Origin: WARW01 sp964582365
Lineage (GTDB): Bacteria; Patescibacteriota; Microgenomatia; UBA12405
DNA length: 28,466 nucleotides
Assembly (NCBI GenBank): GCA_964582365.1
Contig: CAZOQV010000010.1
Coordinates: 1 to 28,466 of the forward strand
Direction: 5' to 3'
Shown: piece after piece, positions 6,421 to 13,164 of the stretch
How the letters are laid out: every line of letters begins with the position of its first letter
Numbering within the stretch: position 1 is the first letter of the stretch
Notes under the pieces: model-generated
The model's input: the letters and a program-made list of their open reading frames with translations, nothing else
What the model was told of the DNA's origin: nothing
Databases searched by the model: none
Made by a program: the position numbers and the translations under genes

Positions 6421-9363
6421 ATGGAGAATTTTAAGGAAATAGAATCTAAATGGAAAGAATATTGGGCCGCCGACCCTAGTGCTATGGCGGCTAAAGAAAA
6501 ATCAAATAAACCTAAAAAATATATTTTAAATGAATTTCCTTATCCAAGTGGAAGTGGTCTTCACGTGGGACATGCTTTTAGTTTTACAGGAGGGGATGTT
6601 TATGCCCGATTTAAAAGAATGCAGGGAGAAAATGTTTTATTTCCAATGGGGTGGGATGCTTTTGGGTTACCAACAGAAAACTATGCGATTAAAATGAAAA
6701 AGAAACCTCAACAAGTGACTAAAGAAAATACGGATATGTTTAGGCAACAGATGAAAGACTTGGCTTTTTCTTTTGATTGGGATCGAGAATTAAACACCAC
6801 TGATCCGAATTATTATAAATGGACACAATGGATTTTTATTCAACTGTTTAATAAGGGATTGGCATATAAAAAAGAAATGCCAATTAATTGGTGTCCGTCT
6901 TGTAAAATTGGTTTAGCAAATGAAGAGGTGATTGATGGAAAATGTGAAAGATGTGGAGCAGGGGTCTCTAGAAGAAACATTAGCCAATGGGTGGTTAAAA
7001 TAACGGAATACGCGGATAAATTAATAGAGGGGCTTAAAGAGACTGATTTTATTGACAAGGTAAAGCAAGCGCAAATTAATTGGATTGGGAAATCGGAAGG
7101 AGCAAGAGTTAAATTTAAAATTGTTGATTTTAATAAAAGTAGAGACGTTCTGCAGAACGTCTCTACGGAATATCTTGAGGTGTTTACAACTCGTCCTGAT
7201 ACATTATTTGGGGCGACGTTTATGGTGGTGGCACCGGAACATCCATTGATAAATCAATTAATTAATAATGAAGAATTAATAATTAATAATAACCAGAAAC
7301 AAGAAATTAAAAATTATGTTAAAAATGCTCGTAAAAAATCTGACTTAGAAAGGACGGAACTTTCCAAAGATAAAACAGGAGTGTTTTCGGGATTATATGC
7401 CATAAATCCGGTTAATCAAAAACAGATTCCAATTTGGATATCAGATTTTGTGTTGGCCAGTTATGGAACTGGGGCAATTATGTCGGTGCCGGCTCATGAT
7501 GAAAGAGATTATGATTTTGCTAAAAAGTTTGGTTTAGAAATAAATCAGGTTTTAGCACCGATGTTTAAAATAACAGAAGGGAAGGATGCTGTTAGAGAAG
7601 ATAAACTGACAATAAAAAGAAATACAGTTTATGTTTTTGTAAAACATTGGAATGAAAATAAATATTTGTGTTTAGATTGGAAAAATTTTGGTTGGCATTT
7701 TGGAATTATTGGTGGTGTTAATGAAAATGAGGGATGGCAAGAAGCAGCTAAAAGAGAAATTTTAGAAGAAACTGGTTATAAAAATATTAAATTAGAAAAA
7801 GAAATTAATGTTGAAGTTCATAATAATTTTTTTGCTGGTCATAAAGATGAAAATAGATATGCAATTGGTAAAGGTTATGTTTTTAAAATAGAAAATGAGG
7901 ATAAAATTGAAACCAAAGACGAAGAGACAAAAAACCATGATTTAGTATGGGTAGATAGTAAAGAGATGGATAGTTTTTTGAATTTACCGATATTTAATTT
8001 TTATTGGAAAATTTTTAAGAAAGATAAAGATTGTTTTATAGATGATGGAATTTTAATTAATTCAGATTTCTTAAATGGATTAAGTAAAGAAGAGGCGATA
8101 GAAAAAATGATTAAGTGGTTAGAAGAAAAGGAAATTGGAAAAAGAGAGGCATCTTATCATTTAAGAGATTGGATATTTTCCAGACAGCATTATTGGGGAG
8201 AGCCAATACCAATGATAATTTGTTCTAAATGTGGTTGGGTGCCAGAGAAAGAAAGTAATTTGCCAATTGTTTTACCAGAGGTTGAAGCCTATGAACCAAC
8301 CGATGATGGTCAAAGTCCATTAGCACAGATGACTGATTGGGTAAAAACAACTTGTCCTAAATGTGGAGGTGAGGCGACTAGAGAAACTGATACAATGCCG
8401 AATTGGGCAGGTAGTGATTGGTACTTTTTGAGATATATGGATACACATAATGATACAGTTTTAGCTAGTCAAGAAGCAATTAAATATTGGGGTCCAGTGG
8501 ATATTTATATTGGGGGAGATGAGCATAATGTTTTACATTTACTTTATTCTAGATTTATTTATAAATTTTTGTGGGATTTAGGAGTAGTTCCTAAAGAATT
8601 ACCAGAGCCATATTATAAAAGGTTGTCTCATGGAGTGATTTTGGGTCCAGATGGTCAAAGAATGAGTAAGTCTAAAGGTAACGTGATTATTCCGGGAGTA
8701 GTGTCAGATAAATATGGAGTTGATGTGGTTAGAATGTATCTGATGTTTATGGGACCATTTGATGCAACTATGGCTTGGAACGAGAAGACTTTGATGGGAG
8801 TTAAGAGATTTTTGGATAGATTTGAACGATATATTAAATCCCAATTTCTAATTTCTAATGACCAAACTATTAATGATAGTGCTAGTAGTAAAGAAGCTAA
8901 ATTGCTAATTAACAAGCTAATTAAAGGAGTAACTGAAGATTTGGAAAATTTTAAATACAATACAGCGATTGCTAAGATGATGGAGGGACTAAATAAAATT
9001 TCTAATGACAAATTTCTAATTTCTAAAGAAGATTTGAAAACATTAATTAAATTAATAGCGCCGTTTGCACCATACATATCTGAGGAACTTTGGAATAAAT
9101 TGGGAAATAAAGGATCGGTTCATGCGACTGAATGGCCAAAGGCTGATCCAAAATATTTAGTTGAAGAAGAAACTATTATCATGATAGCTATAAATGGTAA
9201 GGTAAGAGATCAATTAATAATTAATAATGAAGAATTAATAATTAAAGAAGAAATTATTAAAAAAGCAAAAGAATTAGAGAAGATTAAAAAGTGGGTGGGT
9301 ACAAATAAGATAGTTAAAGAAATATATATAGAAGGTAAAATGATTAACTTGGTAGTTAAATAA
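6421..9363 (+). CDS. leuS: Leucyl-tRNA synthetase with inserted Nudix domain
   Basis: LeuRS charges tRNA-Leu with leucine. Class I motifs are intact: H-V-G-H at 48-51 and R-M-S-K-S at 747-751. The CP1 editing domain shows T-T-R-P-D-T-L-F-G at 256-264 and V-P-A-H-D-E-R-D at 356-363. Zinc-type cysteine pairs lie in W-C-P-S-C and C-S-K-C-G. At about 980 residues it is longer than usual bacterial LeuRS. The excess is mainly a whole Nudix domain (about 383-538) placed between the editing motif V-P-A-H-D-x-R-D and D-D-G-I-L-I-N-S, where normal LeuRS has only a short link. The Nudix box at 431-453 fits G-x5-E-x7-R-E-U-x-E-E-x-G-U. The gene also holds several in-frame short repeats (6466-6491, 7139-7166, 7260-7293, 8842-8860, 9010-9025, 9219-9245). 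A leaderless start is likely. The M16 peptidase gene follows after 15 bases, probably cotranscribed. Confidence 0.97.
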   Translation: MENFKEIESKWKEYWAADPSAMAAKEKSNKPKKYILNEFPYPSGSGLHVGHAFSFTGGDVYARFKRMQGENVLFPMGWDAFGLPTENYAIKMKKKPQQVTKENTDMFRQQMKDLAFSFDWDRELNTTDPNYYKWTQWIFIQLFNKGLAYKKEMPINWCPSCKIGLANEEVIDGKCERCGAGVSRRNISQWVVKITEYADKLIEGLKETDFIDKVKQAQINWIGKSEGARVKFKIVDFNKSRDVLQNVSTEYLEVFTTRPDTLFGATFMVVAPEHPLINQLINNEELIINNNQKQEIKNYVKNARKKSDLERTELSKDKTGVFSGLYAINPVNQKQIPIWISDFVLASYGTGAIMSVPAHDERDYDFAKKFGLEINQVLAPMFKITEGKDAVREDKLTIKRNTVYVFVKHWNENKYLCLDWKNFGWHFGIIGGVNENEGWQEAAKREILEETGYKNIKLEKEINVEVHNNFFAGHKDENRYAIGKGYVFKIENEDKIETKDEETKNHDLVWVDSKEMDSFLNLPIFNFYWKIFKKDKDCFIDDGILINSDFLNGLSKEEAIEKMIKWLEEKEIGKREASYHLRDWIFSRQHYWGEPIPMIICSKCGWVPEKESNLPIVLPEVEAYEPTDDGQSPLAQMTDWVKTTCPKCGGEATRETDTMPNWAGSDWYFLRYMDTHNDTVLASQEAIKYWGPVDIYIGGDEHNVLHLLYSRFIYKFLWDLGVVPKELPEPYYKRLSHGVILGPDGQRMSKSKGNVIIPGVVSDKYGVDVVRMYLMFMGPFDATMAWNEKTLMGVKRFLDRFERYIKSQFLISNDQTINDSASSKEAKLLINKLIKGVTEDLENFKYNTAIAKMMEGLNKISNDKFLISKEDLKTLIKLIAPFAPYISEELWNKLGNKGSVHATEWPKADPKYLVEEETIIMIAINGKVRDQLIINNEELIIKEEIIKKAKELEKIKKWVGTNKIVKEIYIEGKMINLVVK
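6466..6491 (+). repeat. GC-rich 26-base coding palindrome in leuS
   Basis: GCCGCC at 6466-6471 pairs with GGCGGC at 6486-6491 around 14 bases. It reads A-A-D-P-S-A-M-A-A (residues 16-24). Equivalent elements of the same length and frame lie in wecG (14761-14786) and ruvA (19559-19584). It stands out as GC-rich in an AT-rich gene. Confidence 0.75.
7139..7166. repeat. 28-base REP-like palindrome inside leuS
   Basis: This is a perfect palindrome from GTAGAGACGTTC to GAACGTCTCTAC with centre CTGCAG. It is read in-frame within the N-terminal part of the CP1 editing region as S-R-D-V-L-Q-N-V-S-T. The outer arms GTAGAGACG/CGTCTCTAC are identical to the intergenic palindromes at 11012-11039 and 26490-26517. 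Confidence 0.9.
7260..7293 (+). repeat. AATTAATAAT-type repeat inside leuS
   Basis: It reads I-N-N-E-E-L-I-I-N-N-N in the editing domain. The same family lies at 9219-9245 near the LeuRS C-terminus (I-N-N-E-E-L-I-I-K), in comEA, and between ruvA and ruvB. All three coding copies use the same frame. Confidence 0.7.
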
Positions 9364-9378
9364 AGAGTTATAAATAAA

Positions 9379-10599
9379 ATGAAAAGTTTTAAATTAAATA
9401 ATGGAGTTAGAGGGATAATTGTGCCGTTGCCGGGTTTAAAATCGGTAACAGCTGAAGTTTTTTTGAAAATTGGATCAAAATATGAAAGTTCAAATGAGTT
9501 TGGTCTAAGTCACTTTTTGGAACATATGGCATTTAAGGGAACAGTTAAACGACCCGAGGCGACAACAATAAATACCGAGATTGATGCCAAAGGAGCTGGT
9601 TACAATGCTGGGACTGGACATGAAATGACTTCTTATTACGTGACGACAGTTAAAGAAAATAGTCGTTGGGCGATTGAATTATTGTCAGACATTCTTTTAA
9701 ACTCGATTTATGATGAAAAAGAGACAGAAAAAGAAAGAGGAGTAATAATTGAAGAGATCAAAATGTATCAAGATAACCCAATAATGGGTTTAGGGAGTGA
9801 ATTTACTAAGTTTTTGTATGGTAATTCAAATATTGGGTGTTGGAATATTGCTGGTGAAGTAGATGATATTAAAAATGTAGAAAGAAAAACAATTATTGAC
9901 TATAGAAATAAGTTTTTTAACCCAAAGGAAATGGTGGTTGTAGTCTGTGGAGATATCGATGAGAGCTTGGAAGAAGTAATTAAAGATTGTTTTAGTAATG
10001 TTTTACCTAATAGTTTAGCTTTGCCAAAGGTAGACTTGATCTTAAATAAAGATAAAAACAAAATAATCAAAAAAGAATTGGAACAGGGTCATTTTTGTAT
10101 GGGATTACCAGCCTTGGGATGGTCTGATGATAGAAAATATGCTTTAAAACTATTGGATATCATCATGGATGGAAATAGTTCTTCTCGACTTTATTCTAAA
10201 ATTAGAGAAGAAAGAGCATTGGCTTATTATGTGTCTCCAGTTGGAGAAATGTTTAAGGAAGGTGGATATTGGGCAATTCAGTCGGGAGTCAATTTAGACA
10301 AAATAGACGAGGCTATGGAAGTTACTAGAGAAGAAATTAGTAAATTAGGAGATTCAATTAAAGAAGAAGAGTTGATTAGGGCCAAAGATTACTATTCAGG
10401 TAAGATTAAATTAGCAATGGATAAAACAAGTTTCATGGCTAGTTTTGTGGGTGAAAAGGTGTTGATGGAGGATAGTGAAGAGACAGTAGAGGAGGAATTA
10501 GAGAAATATAAGAAAGTGACCTTTCAGGAAGTAAAAGATTTGGCAAAAGAGATCTTTAAAGAGGAAGAAATCAGGACTTTGGTGTGTCATAACAAGTGA
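9379..10599 (+). CDS. M16 family zinc metallopeptidase
   Basis: This is an M16 (pitrilysin / mitochondrial-processing-peptidase type) peptidase of 406 residues. The inverted zinc motif H-F-L-E-H is at 45-49, followed by the usual M-A-F-K-G-T. The third ligand is probably one of the glutamates in E-K-E-R-G-V-I-I-E-E-I (about 116-126). The C-terminal half has the R/Y region of the second, non-catalytic M16 domain (S-S-R-L-Y-S-K-I-R-E-E-R-A-L-A-Y). The size fits the single-chain bacterial form that dimerises. No signal peptide is visible, so it is presumably cytoplasmic. It starts 15 bases after leuS with no clear Shine-Dalgarno and is probably cotranscribed. A 9-bp hairpin spans its stop codon. 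Confidence 0.92.
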   Translation: MKSFKLNNGVRGIIVPLPGLKSVTAEVFLKIGSKYESSNEFGLSHFLEHMAFKGTVKRPEATTINTEIDAKGAGYNAGTGHEMTSYYVTTVKENSRWAIELLSDILLNSIYDEKETEKERGVIIEEIKMYQDNPIMGLGSEFTKFLYGNSNIGCWNIAGEVDDIKNVERKTIIDYRNKFFNPKEMVVVVCGDIDESLEEVIKDCFSNVLPNSLALPKVDLILNKDKNKIIKKELEQGHFCMGLPALGWSDDRKYALKLLDIIMDGNSSSRLYSKIREERALAYYVSPVGEMFKEGGYWAIQSGVNLDKIDEAMEVTREEISKLGDSIKEEELIRAKDYYSGKIKLAMDKTSFMASFVGEKVLMEDSEETVEEELEKYKKVTFQEVKDLAKEIFKEEEIRTLVCHNK

Positions 10600-10610
10600 A
10601 TGTTATGACA
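10585..10610 (+). terminator. Hairpin spanning the M16 peptidase stop
   Basis: TGTCATAAC (10585-10593) pairs perfectly with GTTATGACA (10602-10610), enclosing the TGA stop. Only three T follow, so termination is possible but weak; a 3'-end stabilising hairpin is equally plausible. Confidence 0.45.
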
Positions 10611-11011
10611 TTTAGCAATAGATTTTTTGTCTGCTAATGATATTTTTAAACAATAAATAATGGGGTTTTAGGAATAAATTATCTTTTCATTAATAAATAT
10701 TTTTGATATTTTTTTAAAATAAATATTTTTGATATTTTGACTATTGAAAATATTTTTATAAGAAAAGAGGGAAAAGGGGTAAAAATGTCTTGTAATATGC
10801 TTAAATGCGGAGTATATGATATTCAATAATCATAATTGATATATATAGTAGGGTGTTATAAAAATTGTAAATGCGGAGAAAAAAATAATGAAAATAATCA
10901 AAAGAATATGCGGTAATCATTAAAAATAATGCGGAGAAATATTAAAATTAAGTATAAAATATGCGGTAAATCGTTGTGAAAAAGGAAAAATAGATCGTAG
11001 CTTTTAGTTTA
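10611..11011. other. Gene-free AT-rich tract with ATGCGG repeats
   Basis: No convincing gene is seen. AATAAATATTTTTGATATTTT occurs twice in tandem around 10694-10739. The hexamer ATGCGG occurs five times, starting at 10805, 10871, 10908, 10929 and 10961. The last four alternate between ATGCGGAGAAA-like and ATGCGGTAA-like forms. A short GATCGTAG repeat remnant lies at 10992-10999. Confidence 0.5.
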
Positions 11012-11039
11012 GTAGAGACGCCATGCATGGCGTCTCTAC
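11012..11039. repeat. 28-base REP-like palindrome
   Basis: This is a perfect palindrome with arms GTAGAGACGCC/GGCGTCTCTAC and centre ATGCAT. It belongs to the same family as 7139-7166 (inside leuS) and 26490-26517. It lies just past the 3' end of the tRNA-Arg gene. Confidence 0.9.
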
Positions 11040-11055
11040 ATAATAATTTAATTTG

Positions 11056-11127
11056 TATCCTCACTAGGAATTGAACCTAGATTTATCCCTTAGGGGGGGA
11101 TCGTTCTATCCATTGAACTATGAGGAC
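11056..11127 (-). tRNA. tRNA-Arg (anticodon CCT)
   Basis: The minus strand folds into a 72-base cloverleaf. The acceptor is GTCCTCA/TGAGGAT (with a G-U first pair), the D arm GTTC/GAAC, the anticodon stem ATCCC/GGGAT with loop CCCCTAA, and the T arm CTAGG-TTCAATT-CCTAG with discriminator A. CCA is not encoded. The layout matches bacterial tRNA-Arg(CCT), for example the D-loop AATGGATA. The loop has C at position 33, where U is nearly universal (CTCCTAA would be expected), so the anticodon call rests on position counting and similarity. Confidence 0.9.
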
Positions 11128-11131
11128 AGGA

Positions 11132-11166
11132 ATACTAATTAATAATTAATAATTAATAATTAATTT
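11132..11166. repeat. AATTAATAATTAAT tandem microrepeat
   Basis: Several tandem units of AATTAAT/AATTAATAATT lie directly upstream of the tRNA gene on its strand. They are related in sequence to the longer AATTAATAAT family found in comEA, leuS and the ruvA-ruvB gap. Confidence 0.6.
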
Positions 11167-11167
11167 C

Positions 11168-11276
11168 GTCAGGGATACAGGATTTACCCTAAAGGGCATA
11201 AACTTCTCATCCTGTATCGATGTCAGGGATACAGGATTTACCCTAAAGGGCATAAACTTCTCATCCTGTATCGATG
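11168..11276. repeat. 54-base tandem repeat (two copies, cut by gap)
   Basis: Two exact 54-base units start at 11168 and 11222. Each contains GATACAGGAT and its reverse complement ATCCTGTATC around a CCCT-AA-AGGG mini-stem, so each unit folds as a hairpin. The array runs into the N gap, so the true copy number is unknown. Confidence 0.9.
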
Positions 11277-11376
11277 NNNNNNNNNNNNNNNNNNNNNNNN
11301 NNNNNNNNNNNNNNNNNNNNNNNNNNNNNNNNNNNNNNNNNNNNNNNNNNNNNNNNNNNNNNNNNNNNNNNNNNNN
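11277..11376. other. Assembly gap, 100 N (real gap)
   Basis: This is a run of 100 N between two different tandem repeats. Unlike the other two N runs, its flanks do not match each other, so sequence really is missing, probably more copies of one or both repeats. 100 is a placeholder length. Confidence 0.85.
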
Positions 11377-11464
11377 CGGCTACGGCAGGCAAGGCCTGCT
11401 TTTTAGCTACGGCTACGGCAGGCAAGGCCTGCTTTTTAGCTACGGCTACGGCAGGCAAGGCCTG
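11377..11464. repeat. 33-base GC-rich tandem repeat
   Basis: Units start at 11377 and 11410, with a partial third at 11443-11464. Each unit holds GCAGGC-AAG-GCCTGC followed by TTTTT, so on the plus strand it looks like a small intrinsic terminator. The length is a multiple of three and open frames exist on both strands (A-T-A-G-K-A-C-F-L-A-T on plus), but nothing else supports coding. The GC content contrasts sharply with the surroundings. Confidence 0.85.
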
Positions 11465-11635
11465 TTTAACCTTAAGGTATTATATCTTAAAAACTTATTT
11501 AAATTTAAATGATACAGGAAGACTATTTCTAGTTTAGATTGATATTTTTATGGTTTTTGTGATTTTTATGATTTGGCAGACTTGACGATGACTGCTAATA
11601 GAAAAATTGTTGTCGGTTGAATGGAAAATACCGTC

Positions 11636-11664
11636 TTGACACTAAGTTTAAAAGTCTTTAATAT
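11636..11664 (+). promoter_or_regulatory. Strong promoter for leaderless mRNA
   Basis: TTGACA at 11636-11641 and TAATAT at 11659-11664 are separated by 17 bases. The ATG at 11672 is only seven bases past the -10 box, so transcription should start at or next to the start codon. This promoter lies inside the longer open frame that begins at 11621, which argues for the ATG at 11672. Confidence 0.75.
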
Positions 11665-11671
11665 TTTAGAT

Positions 11672-11878
11672 ATGACAAATAATGATAGAAACTCAAGAAC
11701 TTTGATAGTTTGTTTTGTAATAGCAGTGATGTCTTTGGTATCTCTGAAATTTGTATATCTTGGACAAAATATGGAAAGTATTTCTACTACTCATGTTTTA
11801 GGTGAAACTATACAACAAGTTGAACAAACGGAACAATTCGAAGTAATTTTACCTAATGGCGAAGTAACAGAAGAATAG
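11672..11878 (+). CDS. Small single-pass membrane protein, unknown
   Basis: The 68-residue protein starts at MTNNDRNSRT. One hydrophobic helix (about 11-29) is followed by a Gln/Glu-rich acidic tail ending G-E-V-T-E-E. The N-terminus is polar with an Arg, so the tail is likely outside. An in-frame ATG at 11621 would add 17 residues, but the consensus promoter at 11636-11664 lies within that extension. No family was recognised. It is convergent with the PEGA protein gene, with eight bases between the stops. The function is unknown. Confidence 0.6.
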   Translation: MTNNDRNSRTLIVCFVIAVMSLVSLKFVYLGQNMESISTTHVLGETIQQVEQTEQFEVILPNGEVTEE

Positions 11879-11886
11879 ATTAAATT

Positions 11887-13086
11887 TTATTTAATGGTGA
11901 TTGAATAGAGATTTTCCTGGGCGTTGTTATATGGGGCGGTAAGAGTGGCTATTTTGTTGCCGTCTAGCCAAGGATAAACAGTATCTTTGTCGAAAGTACC
12001 GGCAAAAAGAGTTTGCTTATTGGTATTATCGTATTCGATAGTCTGAATTTTTTGATCTTCAATATAAATGAGATTATTGGAATTGGCAATCCATTTTAGG
12101 TTGTAGAGATCTTTTGAACCAAGCCAGAAATTGGTGTCATCCTTAAAATCATAGACATAGTAATTGTCTTTTTTGATATCTCTAGATTGAGTTTGAGTAC
12201 TTTGAACTGGAGGAGGAATAATGATATTGTTTTTTAGATCACCATCCGCTTGAGCTAGATAGAGAACTTTGGTTTCGTCTTGATTAAAAACAATATCTTT
12301 AGCAGAGCTAGTGGAAACAAAAGGTTGGAGTTCTTTTGGCAGAAGAGCGGTTTTAATCTTAATAATCTCTTGCTCTTGAAGATCCCAACTTTCTTTAATT
12401 AAGTCTAATTTGGCGGTAACATCGTATATATTTTTATAATCAATGGGAACAGAAGTATCAATTAAATAATTAATAATTTTGGTTGAGTTAGAAGCAAGAA
12501 TCTGTTTTGAGTTAGGAGAAAAAATAAAAGTGAAATTGGACCAATCAAGGTTTTGAAAATTGGAACTTAACTGTTTAACGTTTTTAGATAAAAAAGAAAC
12601 TGGAGTGTTACTAAGTTCAAGTAGAAAAAGACCATTATCTTTGGCGGCAGAGGCAGACGCAACGGAAAAAACAACTAAGCTACCATCGGGACTAACGGCA
12701 GGATTAATGGCGCCAGCTTGAGTAATAGGTTTAAGGTCGGGAGCAGAACGAAATAATTGAGTATTGGTTTGGAAAACAGTTTCTTTTTTAATAATGGCAT
12801 CTTTTTGCCAAGGAAGATATCCATCTTTGACTATTTTAATGGTGTAATCACCTGGAGTTAGATTAATAGTGTCGTCGGTGGCAGTGACTAGACGATCATC
12901 AATATAGACTGAGGCTCCGACTGGTTTAGAAGTGGCAGAAATAATTCCAGTAGAGAGAAAGCTAATTTTACCTTTAGTGGTAATTTGATAGCCGTTGGCA
13001 AAAAAAACAAGGACAATAGTGGTAATAGAAATAAAGGTAGTAACAAGAACAATTATCCACAGGCTTCTTTTGTTTAGTTTTGACAT
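11887..13086 (-). CDS. PEGA-domain and beta-propeller membrane protein
   Basis: This is a predicted envelope protein of 399 residues. One N-terminal transmembrane helix (about 8-30) is followed by a PEGA domain (about 47-95; P-V-G-A-S-V-Y-I-D-D then L-T-P-G-D-Y-T-I-K-I and G-Y-L-P-W). A long repeat region follows with S-P-D-G-S and S-P-N-S-K blade motifs of a WD40/TolB-like propeller. PEGA domains are surface modules common in CPR and Planctomycetes. The ATG at 13086 is preferred: TATAAT (minus strand, 13093-13098) lies six bases upstream, whereas the in-frame ATG at 13092 abuts the -10 box and would not be transcribed. The gene is divergent from mreB. The segment A-S-A-S-A-A-K may be a decayed copy of the GC-rich coding repeat. 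The molecular role is unknown. Confidence 0.75.
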   Translation of the reverse strand: MSKLNKRSLWIIVLVTTFISITTIVLVFFANGYQITTKGKISFLSTGIISATSKPVGASVYIDDRLVTATDDTINLTPGDYTIKIVKDGYLPWQKDAIIKKETVFQTNTQLFRSAPDLKPITQAGAINPAVSPDGSLVVFSVASASAAKDNGLFLLELSNTPVSFLSKNVKQLSSNFQNLDWSNFTFIFSPNSKQILASNSTKIINYLIDTSVPIDYKNIYDVTAKLDLIKESWDLQEQEIIKIKTALLPKELQPFVSTSSAKDIVFNQDETKVLYLAQADGDLKNNIIIPPPVQSTQTQSRDIKKDNYYVYDFKDDTNFWLGSKDLYNLKWIANSNNLIYIEDQKIQTIEYDNTNKQTLFAGTFDKDTVYPWLDGNKIATLTAPYNNAQENLYSITIK

Positions 13087-13092
13087 AGTCAT

Positions 13093-13159
13093 ATTATAAC
13101 TTAAACTAGCAATGATTTATGATTTGGGATGTATGATTTATGAATAAAACAAGTAAAAT
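13093..13159. promoter_or_regulatory. Divergent -10 boxes, PEGA protein and mreB
   Basis: The minus strand has TATAAT at 13093-13098, six bases before the ATG at 13086. The plus strand has TAAAAT at 13154-13159, five bases before the mreB ATG at 13165. Both predict leaderless transcripts. No clear -35 boxes are visible. Confidence 0.65.
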
Positions 13160-13164
13160 AAATT

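Noticed and set aside
7561..8036. LeuRS-Nudix fusion as an assembly chimera
   Set aside because: The frame stays open across both junctions, the base composition of the insert matches leuS, there are no N or duplicated flanks, and LeuRS motifs resume at the exact expected point. Read mapping is still desirable.
6421..9363. Alternative genetic code (TGA as Gly or Trp)
   Set aside because: Trp is written TGG throughout, no in-frame TGA occurs in conserved genes, and several genes end naturally at TGA.
11168..11464. CRISPR array
   Set aside because: The repeats are directly tandem without unique spacers, the two sides have different units, and no cas gene is present.
11274..11537. Open frames on both strands through the 33-base repeat (A-T-A-G-K-A-C-F-L-A-T and its opposite)
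   Set aside because: They exist only because the unit length is a multiple of three and N was read through; no start site, no conserved flanks, and the units look like hairpin terminators.
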